Assembly: GCA_902800215.1 (NCBI GenBank)
Contig: CADCDS010000026.1
Coordinates: 1,610-36,693, forward strand
Length of the DNA stretch: 35,084 bases
Source: an uncultured Bacteroidales bacterium
Lineage (GTDB): Bacteria > Bacteroidota > Bacteroidia > Bacteroidales > Paludibacteraceae
Reading direction: 5' to 3'
Position 1 is the first letter of the stretch; each line of letters opens with the position of its first letter. Below are positions 16,000-24,328 of the stretch, one piece after another. A model generated the notes under the pieces. It worked only from the letters and a program-made list of their open reading frames with translations, did not search any database and was not told the origin of the DNA. The translations under genes were made by a program, and so were the position numbers.

Positions 16000-16473
16000 A
16001 TGAGAAAATTCGTATTTTTATCATTCCTTTTGCTTGCCGTCGTATTACGCGTTTCGGCGGTGGAGCAGAATGTAGTAGCCGTCTATCAGACGGACGGACA
16101 AAAGGCGCTGTTTGCGTTTGCAGACCAGCCCGAAGTGACGTACACAACCACGGATTTGGTGCTGACGACTACCAAGACCTCGGTGCAATATCCTATCTCG
16201 CAGTTGAAGAAGATCCAGTTCGAGATGGCAGATATGCCGGAAGGTATCGATGAGGTGTTGGCTGACCAACGCTTCTCGTTCCGGGACGGCAGTATTGTCA
16301 TCGAAGGCGGAGAACCCAATTCGCTGGTCAATATCTACTCGGTATCCGGTGCGCTGACTGCCCAATACCGGCTGGACTCAAACGGCGATGCGGTCATCCC
16401 GATGCAGGGACTGAGCGGTCAACCCTATATCTTCGCTAACGGAAGTATCACCTTTAAATTCATCGCACAATGA
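16000..16473 (+). CDS. Small secreted protein with T9SS-like sorting tail, partner of the C10 peptidase
   Basis: 157 residues from ATG 16000. The longer in-frame start at 15916 lies upstream of the -7 box and is rejected. Signal peptide 1-20 (RVSA). Residues 21-80 form a small beta domain (VVAVYQTDGQKALFAF, then YPISQLKKIQF) of a type frequent in Bacteroidales. Residues about 88-157 (GSIVIEGG, VNIYSVSGAL, YIFANGSITFKFIAQ) resemble a type A sorting domain. The stop overlaps the start of the peptidase gene by 4 bp, so the two are co-translated. The same small/large arrangement occurs at 23782/24264 and 26934/27410. Proposed role: carrier or surface tether for its partner. Confidence 0.83.
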   Translation: MRKFVFLSFLLLAVVLRVSAVEQNVVAVYQTDGQKALFAFADQPEVTYTTTDLVLTTTKTSVQYPISQLKKIQFEMADMPEGIDEVLADQRFSFRDGSIVIEGGEPNSLVNIYSVSGALTAQYRLDSNGDAVIPMQGLSGQPYIFANGSITFKFIAQ

Positions 16474-19400
16474 GACGTATTTTAGCTCTTAGCTCTTGGC
16501 TTTTAGCCCTTAGCTTTTCGATACAAGCTGCGGATATAACGCCGAATGAAGCCATCCGGATTGCGAATGATTTTGTGCAGCACGATCAGACGGCAAAAGC
16601 GAACATTCGTAAGGCGCCGGCAGGTACCAAAGTCAGTCCTTCTATCGCGCACAAGATGCCTTCGCGCGTGGCTACAGACAAGGATAACGTGTATATCATC
16701 AACCTGGACAATGAACAAGGCTTCGTTATCGTATCTGGTGAAACGGGTACGGAAACGGAGATCCTCGGTTACTGCGATCACGGGTCGTTTGATATCGACA
16801 ATGCGCCGATTCAGTTCCTCGACCTCATGAACGCGTATTCTGCCGGTATCGATACCTTGCGCCAGAATCCTGTATTGGCACGAATGAAAGCAAGTTATCC
16901 GTCGTATATCGGCGATATCGTAGTAGGTCCGCTGCTTACGACAACATGGAATCAGACAGCACCGTATAACAATCAATGTCCCTCCGATGATAATGGGCAT
17001 TGCTATACCGGCTGTGTGCCGACAGCCTTAGCGCAGGTAATGCGGTATTGGAAATGGCCTGCTACCTACGACTGGGACAACATGCTCGATTACTATGGCT
17101 GGAGTTATGCTAAGGAAGGGTTTATCAGTTATAACCAAACGCAAGTGAATGCTGTTGCCCGATTGATGGCGGATATCGGTCAAGCGATGGGAACGATGTA
17201 TTGCCAAGAGAACGGAAGTCCTACCGGATGGAGTTCTGATGCATTCGTTCAGTCTTTCGGATATGAACGAGGAGTAGGTGTTGTGACCGGAGATAAAGCC
17301 GCTAATGTGATGAGTACGCTAAAGACGGAATTGGATGCGAAACGTCCCGTTCCGTATGTGGGGAATCCGGAACAAGGCGACGGTCATGCACTCGTCTGCG
17401 ACGGTTATACCGCGAATAACTATTTCCATTTTAACTACGGCTGGGGCGGACAAACAGACGGTTTCTATCGTTTGTCGGCTGTACCCATGTATATCAATAA
17501 TGTGGTAATATGGACGAACATCCGTCCGTACGATGCGGTAGAAAAAGTGATAGACGGCATCCAATACGGCTTGTTAGCCAACGGTACAGCCGACATCATT
17601 GAGTACATCGGCGGAGGTATCAATGTGCAAAACGGCGTGCTGATTATTCCTGATTCCGTGACGGACGACGATACCGGCACCCGCTATGCGGTAACGCATA
17701 TTTGCAAGCATGCTTTCTTCCGCAAGGGCCATTTCAATAAGATGGTAATAGGTGACAATATCGAAGCCATTGATCCGATTACCTTTATGTACACCACAAT
17801 CGACACTTTGGTGCTGAGCGACAAGATGGAAGTCGTGCCCGAACAGGCTTTTGCATTGACGGATATCAAACATCTGACGATCGGTGCAAATGTCAAACGG
17901 ATTGGCGAACGGGCTTTTAATCTCTGCCCGCTTTATGACATTGTTTGCAAGAGTCCGCGGATCGAACTGGAGAAGGCTTGTTTTATGATGTCACAGCCTA
18001 AGCATGGCGACTGGGAAAAGAGTATCGTTAAAATCGGAAATAAAGCCTTCAACGGAGCAAGACTGAGCAGGAATACTTATTTTGAGAATCTGGAAGTGCT
18101 GGGTGACTCTGCCATGTACAATTCTATATGGTTCGATTACGGTACTTTACACTTCCGTATCGGCCCCAAGGTGCGTGAGATAGCCCAATCGGCTTTTGAC
18201 GGATTTGGACAAAGCATATACTCACCAATGATTATGATAGATAACCAAAACCCGTATTTTACTATTGATTTTGACCCTATCATCTATAATAAAGATACGA
18301 CTTCCGTTCATCTTGTACTATCCAGAGGAAACTATATCAACAAGACCAGAGTAATAAAGTTGGAACCCGGCTGTGTGCGCGGTACAATGAGCCACATCAC
18401 CATTCCGCCGACGGTGGTCGATATGGAAGGTACGTTTAAGGATTGTAAACCACCTATGTATTATGCTGAAGTCAAGTGTCCGCATATGGTACCGCCGGTC
18501 ATCTCAGATGCCACCTTCCCGGATACGCTTTTCTGGGAAGGTGCAGCCGCTATGTATTTGAAAGTACCGGCAGGTACGGAACAGTTGTATGCGGAAGCTC
18601 CCGGATGGCGTAAGTTCGGCGAGAATATCGAAGCAATGGATGAGGGTGATTTTGTTCCGATGCCTGCGCAGGATCTGCAATATCAGATGAAGATTCACGG
18701 CGACTCGCTGCATATTGCTGCGCCGATTGCCGATGTAAGCAGTATGCGCATGACGGAAGAGAACGGTGAAGCCACCGTGACGCTCAGCGTCAACGGACGG
18801 GTGGATTTGCAGACACCTGTATCGAACATAGACAGTATCATCTTTGTGCCGGGCTTTATCTATGAAGGGGCGGAGATCTTTGAGATCAACGATTCTTCCC
18901 TTACCGTCAACGCGCAGAAATGTTCTGTCACATTCGAACCCACCACGTTTGATGAAAACGCGCAGATATGTGTGCGTAATTCCGTGCTCCTGCCTCGTCC
19001 GATGGAAGGGGTGACGGGCGGTATCGGTATCGACATCAGCATGCTCAATGATTCCGGACGCGTACACGAATTAAGCGGCGTGGCAACGATCTCTATTCCG
19101 TTCGAAGTGCCTGCCGATCAATCCGTCGGAGCGGCTTACTTCAACGAGGAAACCGGTGAATGGGATCCCGTCTATCTGGAATATGACAGAGATGCAGGTG
19201 TGGCGACTCTCATGACAGATCACCTCTCATACTTCGCTTTCGTTTCCGTCACGAACGAATGCACAAAAGGTGAGATTTTGGAAGCACTCAAAGAGATTCC
19301 TGAATTCTACCTTTGGGACCAAGCTACCAAGAAACTGCTGGATATCCTCGCTTCGGACGATCCCGAAGTACAGCAGGCGATCGAGTTTAAAGATGAGATG

Positions 19401-21182
19401 GGCTTGTGGCAGTCAATCGGTCTGGACGGTTTTTATAACGGAGTGGTAGCCGTCACGGAGCCGTTGTTTAACTTCAAACCGGAATGTATCGATAATGCTG
19501 TCACCATCATGGGAAATATCGGTACGGCGTTGACCGTGCTGGATGTCATACGCGCCGACCTGCACGGCGACCAGATAGCGGTTGCTTCCGGTACGCTTAA
19601 AGTGATCATGGCTCAAACAAGCGGTGCTGCGGCTTCGGCGATAGGAACACCTATCATGGCGGCCTCGATGTCTATGGTGGCCTTCATCGGCATCGCTTTG
19701 GAGAAGTTCGGTACCGATATGCAAAACGCCAAAACAGATTATTTCCGTTCGGCATATAGTTTATACTACAGCATGGCGGGATACGAAATATTAAAAGGAA
19801 GGTCCAGTTATGCTAAAGATAAAAACGGCAATCCCAAACCGCACGGTCATTTCCGCACAGCAAAAGACTGGTACGACTATTTCTATCCTATGTTCTTGGA
19901 AACGGACTGGGATGCGGATCGACTGATGCGATATATAGAGCAGTCCGTACGCATGTACACCAACCAGTTCTGGCAAGAAGCCAGTGACAATCAAGATGAT
20001 ATCCTCTTGGAAATAGGAAGAAGGGGTATTTTCCAACCGACAACTTATCCTAATGAGGCAGTACAAAAGCAGATTTCGGATGAATACTATGCTGAACTGA
20101 TGAACGGCGAACTGGTGAGCGTCTTCACGGCCCTGCGCAACAAACAGATCACGCAAGCACATAACCGAGTCGTCTCGAAAATCAATAACATGGCGAAGCT
20201 GATGAATAAGAAAGTGGGCTTCAAGATAACAGACTCTTCCATTACGGAAGGCCAGCCATCCAAGTTCTCCGGTTATACCATCGGTTTCCCTGTCTTGGAT
20301 GAACGTGTATCGGATCCCGACAAATGGCGGAAGACGATCGGTGATGACTGTCAAGTCGCACTGGGATGGTTCACCACCTATGCCCTGGTGCGCAATCTCG
20401 TGCCGTTCAAACTCACGCTCTATAACCAAGCCGGTGAGGCGGTGAAGGATTTTGACTTCGAGATAGACGGAGTAGCGGAAAAGAAGACCATTCATATCGA
20501 TCTCGCTACGCAAGGCATCTCCGTGGAGAACAAACATCTGGACGATCTCCATCTGACCTATAATCCCGTTGCCGCCGACTTCTTCTTCGCCGGCATCGAT
20601 GCCAACGATATGTACAAAGACCCCTTGCTCGACGAACTGGTCTATATGGACGAAGAGATCAATCCATATAAGAATCAAACGCGCTGGTGTACGGAGGTAG
20701 AGCGATTCTTCAATAATCATGATTTCATCACGGTTGATTCCACCGGTAATTTCACCCTTGGTGACGATATCATCGGTACATTCGTGGGCGACTCGGCAAC
20801 GGGAACATTCATTATCAATACCGATTATAAGTTCTTTATTCAAACGGCGCAACAGTACCTCAACATGTGGAACAATGAGAACTCCTCCTATGTGGACCGA
20901 CTGAAAATACTCCTGAACGGTTCGCTCAAACACCAGATCGCCTGCACCTACAAGATCAAACGCAGACAGGCGGGAGATCATGACGAGTATGATATTACTT
21001 ACACCGGACAGGGAGCTTTTGACATGACCGCACGACATATCAATGCTTTCAACAAGAGTATTGATTGGGTAACCATGGTAACGACAGACGATTGTCCGTC
21101 TTTGTCCATGAGCGACATCGGCATCGGCACCTCCTCTGACGGCGGCGATGTAACCCTCGAATATGCCGTCACATTGAAATAG
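16470..21182 (+). CDS. Large secreted C10-family (streptopain-like) cysteine peptidase with BspA-type LRRs
   Basis: 1570 residues with a signal peptide at 1-20. A C10-type propeptide (about 21-100, ending VYIINLDNEQGFVIVSGE) precedes a streptopain-fold domain (about 140-350). The likely catalytic Cys182 lies in YTGCVPTALAQVM and His306 in GDGHALVCDGY, and HFNYGWGG follows, as in SpeB and periodontain. Residues about 360-720 are divergent LRR_5 repeats (HLTIGANVKRIGERAF). Around 745-800 is a beta domain ending VSNIDSIIF, like that of the large proteins at 24264 and 27410. A compact domain (about 830-930, ELSGVATISIPFEVP) and a long unassigned region complete it. Streptopain alone is about 400 residues. 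No sorting tail is present, but the coupled upstream gene has one. Confidence 0.9.
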   Translation: MRRILALSSWLLALSFSIQAADITPNEAIRIANDFVQHDQTAKANIRKAPAGTKVSPSIAHKMPSRVATDKDNVYIINLDNEQGFVIVSGETGTETEILGYCDHGSFDIDNAPIQFLDLMNAYSAGIDTLRQNPVLARMKASYPSYIGDIVVGPLLTTTWNQTAPYNNQCPSDDNGHCYTGCVPTALAQVMRYWKWPATYDWDNMLDYYGWSYAKEGFISYNQTQVNAVARLMADIGQAMGTMYCQENGSPTGWSSDAFVQSFGYERGVGVVTGDKAANVMSTLKTELDAKRPVPYVGNPEQGDGHALVCDGYTANNYFHFNYGWGGQTDGFYRLSAVPMYINNVVIWTNIRPYDAVEKVIDGIQYGLLANGTADIIEYIGGGINVQNGVLIIPDSVTDDDTGTRYAVTHICKHAFFRKGHFNKMVIGDNIEAIDPITFMYTTIDTLVLSDKMEVVPEQAFALTDIKHLTIGANVKRIGERAFNLCPLYDIVCKSPRIELEKACFMMSQPKHGDWEKSIVKIGNKAFNGARLSRNTYFENLEVLGDSAMYNSIWFDYGTLHFRIGPKVREIAQSAFDGFGQSIYSPMIMIDNQNPYFTIDFDPIIYNKDTTSVHLVLSRGNYINKTRVIKLEPGCVRGTMSHITIPPTVVDMEGTFKDCKPPMYYAEVKCPHMVPPVISDATFPDTLFWEGAAAMYLKVPAGTEQLYAEAPGWRKFGENIEAMDEGDFVPMPAQDLQYQMKIHGDSLHIAAPIADVSSMRMTEENGEATVTLSVNGRVDLQTPVSNIDSIIFVPGFIYEGAEIFEINDSSLTVNAQKCSVTFEPTTFDENAQICVRNSVLLPRPMEGVTGGIGIDISMLNDSGRVHELSGVATISIPFEVPADQSVGAAYFNEETGEWDPVYLEYDRDAGVATLMTDHLSYFAFVSVTNECTKGEILEALKEIPEFYLWDQATKKLLDILASDDPEVQQAIEFKDEMGLWQSIGLDGFYNGVVAVTEPLFNFKPECIDNAVTIMGNIGTALTVLDVIRADLHGDQIAVASGTLKVIMAQTSGAAASAIGTPIMAASMSMVAFIGIALEKFGTDMQNAKTDYFRSAYSLYYSMAGYEILKGRSSYAKDKNGNPKPHGHFRTAKDWYDYFYPMFLETDWDADRLMRYIEQSVRMYTNQFWQEASDNQDDILLEIGRRGIFQPTTYPNEAVQKQISDEYYAELMNGELVSVFTALRNKQITQAHNRVVSKINNMAKLMNKKVGFKITDSSITEGQPSKFSGYTIGFPVLDERVSDPDKWRKTIGDDCQVALGWFTTYALVRNLVPFKLTLYNQAGEAVKDFDFEIDGVAEKKTIHIDLATQGISVENKHLDDLHLTYNPVAADFFFAGIDANDMYKDPLLDELVYMDEEINPYKNQTRWCTEVERFFNNHDFITVDSTGNFTLGDDIIGTFVGDSATGTFIINTDYKFFIQTAQQYLNMWNNENSSYVDRLKILLNGSLKHQIACTYKIKRRQAGDHDEYDITYTGQGAFDMTARHINAFNKSIDWVTMVTTDDCPSLSMSDIGIGTSSDGGDVTLEYAVTLK
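16480..16514 (+). repeat. Degenerate TTTTAGC heptamers encoding a signal peptide
   Basis: Units TTTTAGC, TCTTAGC, TCTTGGC, TTTTAGC, CCTTAGC encode the hydrophobic core LALSSWLLALS of the C10 peptidase signal peptide. Confidence 0.65.
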
Positions 21183-21201
21183 GCAATGTAATAATATACA
21201 C

Positions 21202-21227
21202 AAAAAGAGCGCTTCGGCGCTTTTTTT
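21202..21227 (+). terminator. Intrinsic terminator (AGCGC-TTCG-GCGCT)
   Basis: A-tract, AGCGC, TTCG tetraloop, GCGCT, T7. An almost identical copy is at 22732-22756. Confidence 0.9.
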
Positions 21228-21279
21228 ATGGGAGGAGTGGGCAAAAAAGGCCTAAAATGGGTCAAAAATGCAGATTTCT

Positions 21280-21359
21280 ATTGAAAAGTGTAAAAAATAT
21301 TTGCATAATTCAATTGAAAAGTGTAATTTTGCAGCGTGAAAAAGTATTGAAAAGTGTAA
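21280..21359 (+). promoter_or_regulatory. Operator array: three ATTGAAAAGTGTAA repeats at 33-bp intervals
   Basis: Perfect 14-mers at 21280-21293, 21313-21326 and 21346-21359 have identical 33-bp spacing. The first precedes the -33 TTTG (21300-21303), the second overlaps the -7 TAATTTTG (21324-21331), and the third ends 6 bp before the ATG. This placement suggests repression of the ATPase gene, perhaps by its own product. Confidence 0.8.
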
Positions 21360-21365
21360 AAGCGT

Positions 21366-22733
21366 ATGTTGTACCGCAAGATTTCGGGATATTTGGAGGA
21401 GTATCTGCGTTCGGAGAATGACAAGATACTGATCATAGAAGGTGCACGACAGATAGGTAAGTCGTTCATCATTCGTGAGGTGGGTAAGCAAGTGTACAAG
21501 CATTTCATCGAAGTGAACTTTGTGCAAGACGATGAAGGACCACAGCTGTTCAAGAACATCCACGATGTGAATGACTTCTATTTTGCGTTGAGTTCGGTAG
21601 CTGGAAACGAGTTGCACGAATACAGCGACACGTTGGTGTTTCTGGACGAGATCCAGCATTATCCGCAATACCTGACGCTGCTGAAGTTCTTCCGGCAAGA
21701 CAAGCGGTACCGGTTCATTGCGAGTGGGAGTTTGTTAGGCTTGACGCTGAAGAAGACGAAGTCGATACCGGTGGGGAGTGTGATCCGTAAGCGGATGTAT
21801 CAGTTGGATTTTGAGGAATGGCTGATAGCGAACGGTTATGGCGAGGAGGCTTTGCGGCGACTGCGTGATGCATACGACCAAAAGGAGAGTTTGAGCAAGG
21901 AGCAGCATGAGTATGTGCTGTCGCTATTCAAGCGGTATCTGCTGGTGGGAGGACTGCCGGATGTGGTGAATGAGTATTTGGGGACGCATAACATCGCGAA
22001 GGTGCGTGAGGTGCAGAATGCGATAATGGACCTGTACAAGCAGGATGCGGTGCAATACGAGGAGGCTGCGGAGAAGAAGTTGTATATCCAGCGGATCTAC
22101 GACATGATACCGAGTCAGATGGAGAACAAGAAGAAGCGTGTGGTGGTGAAGGATATCCAGGAGAAGAAAGGGGATCGGTTCGACAACTACAAGGAGGAGT
22201 TTGATTATCTGGTGTTTGCGGGAGTGGCGTTGGCTGTGCATGCGATATCAAATCCTCGTTATCCGCTGTCGGAGTCGCTGCAGAAGAACTTGCTGAAGTT
22301 GTATCTGAACGACGTGGGTCTGCTGACAAGTGTGCTGTACGGATTGTCGATCAAGGCCGTGATGGAGACGGAGAAGAGCGTGAACCTGGGTGCGGTATAT
22401 GAGAGTGCGGTGGCACAGGAGTTGGCTGCGCATGGGCATAAGCTTTTTTATTATGACAACCGATCAAAGGGCGAGGTGGATTATATGATTGATGATACGG
22501 AGAATTGTCGCGTGATGCCTGTGGAGGTGAAGTCCGGTAAGGATTATACGGTGCACAGTGCGCTGACTAATTTTGTGACGAATCCGGATTATAAGATCGA
22601 GGACGCGGTGGTGTTGTCGAATGAACGGGAGGTGAAGCGCGAGGGAAAGATATGGTATCTGCCGGTGTATTTCGCGATGTTCATGCATGCGATAGAGGCA
22701 TCGGAGATGGATGAGGAGGATTTGATGTTTTAA
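21366..22733 (+). CDS. AAA_14/DUF4143-type ATPase
   Basis: 455 residues. Walker A is EGARQIGKS (about 25-33) and Walker B is DTLVFLDEIQ (about 88-97), followed by the sensor-like RFIASGSLLGL. Features typical of AAA_14 proteins follow (SIPVGSVIRKRMYQLDFEEWL), then a DUF4143 region with KGEVDYMID and MPVEVKSG (about 366-395), a PD-(D/E)xK-like pattern. Length is normal for the family. It is monocistronic. The three-copy operator in its promoter is unusual and implies tight, probably autogenous control. The gene is richer in G-starting codons and GTG/GAG than its secreted neighbours, which hints at separate ancestry. Family function is unsettled. Confidence 0.9.
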   Translation: MLYRKISGYLEEYLRSENDKILIIEGARQIGKSFIIREVGKQVYKHFIEVNFVQDDEGPQLFKNIHDVNDFYFALSSVAGNELHEYSDTLVFLDEIQHYPQYLTLLKFFRQDKRYRFIASGSLLGLTLKKTKSIPVGSVIRKRMYQLDFEEWLIANGYGEEALRRLRDAYDQKESLSKEQHEYVLSLFKRYLLVGGLPDVVNEYLGTHNIAKVREVQNAIMDLYKQDAVQYEEAAEKKLYIQRIYDMIPSQMENKKKRVVVKDIQEKKGDRFDNYKEEFDYLVFAGVALAVHAISNPRYPLSESLQKNLLKLYLNDVGLLTSVLYGLSIKAVMETEKSVNLGAVYESAVAQELAAHGHKLFYYDNRSKGEVDYMIDDTENCRVMPVEVKSGKDYTVHSALTNFVTNPDYKIEDAVVLSNEREVKREGKIWYLPVYFAMFMHAIEASEMDEEDLMF

Positions 22734-22756
22734 AAAGAGCGCTTCGGCGCTTTTTT
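22732..22756 (+). terminator. Intrinsic terminator overlapping the ATPase stop codon
   Basis: AGCGC-TTCG-GCGCT with flanking A and T tracts, starting inside the TAA stop. It is the same hairpin as at 21202-21227, so this ATPase gene is bracketed by identical terminators. Confidence 0.9.
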
Positions 22757-22807
22757 AGCGTATATCTCCCACAGATTTTACAGATTTAACGGATTTTTGC
22801 AAATAAA

Positions 22808-22839
22808 TTTGCGTATTCCAAATATTTGTTGTACCTTTG
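22808..22839 (+). promoter_or_regulatory. Bacteroidetes-type promoter of the PIN toxin-antitoxin pair
   Basis: TTTG (22808-22811), a 20-bp spacer and TACCTTTG (22832-22839). An inverted repeat, CCTTTGC/GCAAAGG (22834-22851), overlaps the box and probable start site and could be an antitoxin operator. Confidence 0.82.
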
Positions 22840-22866
22840 CAACCGCAAAGGTTAAACAACACGATT

Positions 22867-23097
22867 ATGAGTTACATGCAAATGGCACAATTAGATGTGC
22901 TCAACGTATTAAAGGGCATCAAAACGGACGCTGAATATGCGGATTTCCGTAACATGCTTGCGCGTTACTTCGCTGATAAGGCCCAAAAGCAAATAGATGC
23001 TTTGTGGGACAATGGTACTATCAATGAAGAGACCATTGAGGCATGGGGTAATGAACGAATGAGAACTCCTTATCGTTATGCGGTACATCGTTCTTGA
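22867..23097 (+). CDS. Putative antitoxin of a PIN-domain toxin
   Basis: 76 residues from ATG 22867. A longer in-frame start at 22837 falls inside the promoter and is rejected. The sequence is mostly helical and acidic (LDVLNVLKGIKTDAEYADFRNMLARYF) and ends with IEAWGNERMRTPYR, which matches the kind of small ORF found directly before COG1569-type PIN toxins in Bacteroidetes. It overlaps the toxin gene by 20 bp. Antitoxin function is inferred from position and size. Confidence 0.75.
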   Translation: MSYMQMAQLDVLNVLKGIKTDAEYADFRNMLARYFADKAQKQIDALWDNGTINEETIEAWGNERMRTPYRYAVHRS

Positions 23098-23482
23098 TAC
23101 CAATTGCCTTCTGCAGGCTTTACCATCTAAGAGTCCGTACCATAAAATCTGGACAGATATCTTGGGTGGTAAGATTAGTTTGTGCGTAAATACAGATATT
23201 TTGGAAGAATATGAGGAAATGATCGCACTAAAATCCACTCCGGAAATTGCAACTAATGTAGTAGAAGCAATCGCAAATCTCTCCACGACTACTTTCCAGA
23301 ATACATACGTGCATTTCGAGTTACTTCCCGCTGATTCAGACGACAACAAGTTTGTTGACTGCGCTGTGGCTTCGGATGCGGAATATATTGTTACAAACGA
23401 CAAACACTTCAACCCGCTCAAGCAAATTCCTTGGCCGAAGGTTGAAATCATCAAAATAGCAGAGTTTATCAAACAACTCTAA
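23078..23482 (+). CDS. PIN-domain ribonuclease toxin (COG1569-like)
   Basis: 134 residues. The N-terminal VLDTNCLLQAL motif supplies the first metal-binding Asp. EEYEEM supplies the central acidic residues, DSDDNKFVDCAVAS the C-terminal acidic cluster, and YIVTNDKHF the last Asp. This is a complete PIN active site, expected to cut RNA with Mg2+ or Mn2+. Length fits the PIN toxins of type II systems. It overlaps the antitoxin gene by 20 bp and has a hairpin terminator about 100 bp downstream. ATG 23078 agrees with the start of the PIN strand. Confidence 0.9.
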   Translation: MRYIVLDTNCLLQALPSKSPYHKIWTDILGGKISLCVNTDILEEYEEMIALKSTPEIATNVVEAIANLSTTTFQNTYVHFELLPADSDDNKFVDCAVASDAEYIVTNDKHFNPLKQIPWPKVEIIKIAEFIKQL

Positions 23483-23578
23483 CCCCTCGTCGCTTGCCAA
23501 CGTAAAACAGCAAGGACATATTGAAAGCGTAAACTTCAAAAAAATATACCTACGAGAAAGGGTAAATATTCCTCTCTC

Positions 23579-23614
23579 TCATCCCTGTCACCCGCGTGAT
23601 GGGGATGATTGTTT
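23579..23614 (+). terminator. Intrinsic terminator (TCATCCCTGTCAC family), weak T tract
   Basis: TCATCCCTGTCAC/GTGATGGGGATGA, 13-bp stem with a CCGC loop, then TTGTTT. The interrupted T tract may make it leaky. Confidence 0.75.
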
Positions 23615-23654
23615 AAGTGCGATTTTTGAACCGTTTCGGACTCGTTTTTGGAAT

Positions 23655-23753
23655 CGTTTTGACACAAAAGTGACGAAAAACGGCTATTTGGGACGAAATT
23701 CGGTAAATTTGTACGAATTGAGAGTCGATTTGTACGAATTGAGAGTGATATGT
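23655..23753 (+). repeat. 99-bp intergenic repeat, copy 2
   Basis: Identical to 15821-15919. The match stops just before the region where copy 1 continues into its third repeat and -7 box. Confidence 0.9.
23708..23746 (+). promoter_or_regulatory. Activator-type repeats without a recognisable -7 box
   Basis: TTTGTACGAATTGAGAGT at 23708 and 23729 (21 bp apart). At the expected position 38 bp downstream (23767) there is no TAnnTTTG, and the gene starts at 23782. The promoter core appears to be lost or replaced. Confidence 0.7.
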
Positions 23754-23781
23754 ATCGTGCAACAAACAAACATCAAACCAT

Positions 23782-24267
23782 ATGAAAAAACTATTACCCC
23801 TCCTTGCTGCCTTGCTGATGGTAAGCGCAGCATGGGCACAGGACGAGCAACCTGTGCAGAAACTGAATGTCCACATGATGGACGGATCAGTGGTAACGTT
23901 CCTGCTGGACCAGGAACCGGTGACGAAGTTCGAACCGGGACAACTGATTCTGCAGACTTCCGGCGATGCGCCCATCATCTACCTGCTGGAGAACGTACGC
24001 AAATATACGTACGAAGGTCTGCCGGAAGGTATCGATGCGCCTGTCGTAGCGCCGGGAACGATCCTTATTCGCCAGAACAATGAGATGATGCTCATTGATG
24101 GTCTGCCGGATCAGGCCAACGTAGCGGTGTATAACGTGGACGGCAAGCTGCTCTTTACCCAACAGGCCACAGGCGGCAGGTCAACCTCGATCCTCATGAC
24201 CGCCTATCCCGCAGGAAACTATATCATTAACGCAGGAGGCGCCTCCTTCAAATTCGTGAAACAATGA
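23782..24267 (+). CDS. Small secreted protein with T9SS-like sorting tail (pair 1)
   Basis: 161 residues with a signal peptide at 1-19 (SAAWA). Residues 25-80 form the beta domain (LNVHMMDGSVVTFLL, then YLLENVRKYTYEGLPEGID). Residues about 90-161 (GTILIRQNNEMMLIDGLP, VAVYNVDGKLLF, GNYIINAGGASFKFVKQ) resemble a type A sorting domain. The same LPEGID-x-P linker and FKFVKQ end occur in the paralogue at 26934. It overlaps the next gene by 4 bp. Expression from 23.7 kb is uncertain because the usual -7 box is absent. Confidence 0.83.
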   Translation: MKKLLPLLAALLMVSAAWAQDEQPVQKLNVHMMDGSVVTFLLDQEPVTKFEPGQLILQTSGDAPIIYLLENVRKYTYEGLPEGIDAPVVAPGTILIRQNNEMMLIDGLPDQANVAVYNVDGKLLFTQQATGGRSTSILMTAYPAGNYIINAGGASFKFVKQ

Positions 24268-24328
24268 GACGGGTATTATTAGCTGTTAGCTTTTGGCTTT
24301 TAGCCCTTGGCTTTGTAAACGCGCAAGA
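24250..24328 (+). repeat. 79-bp near-identical tract, copy 1
   Basis: Spans the small/large gene overlap and signal peptide; 78 of 79 bp match 27396-27474. It includes degenerate heptamers (TATTAGC, TGTTAGC, TTTTGGC, TTTTAGC, CCTTGGC). Confidence 0.88.

Noticed and set aside
19791-21203. Antisense ORF of 470 codons
   Set aside because: Mirror frame of the C10 peptidase gene, with no promoter and no recognisable domain.
22837-22866. Upstream start of the PIN-associated antitoxin
   Set aside because: It overlaps the -7 box, so it could not be in the transcript.
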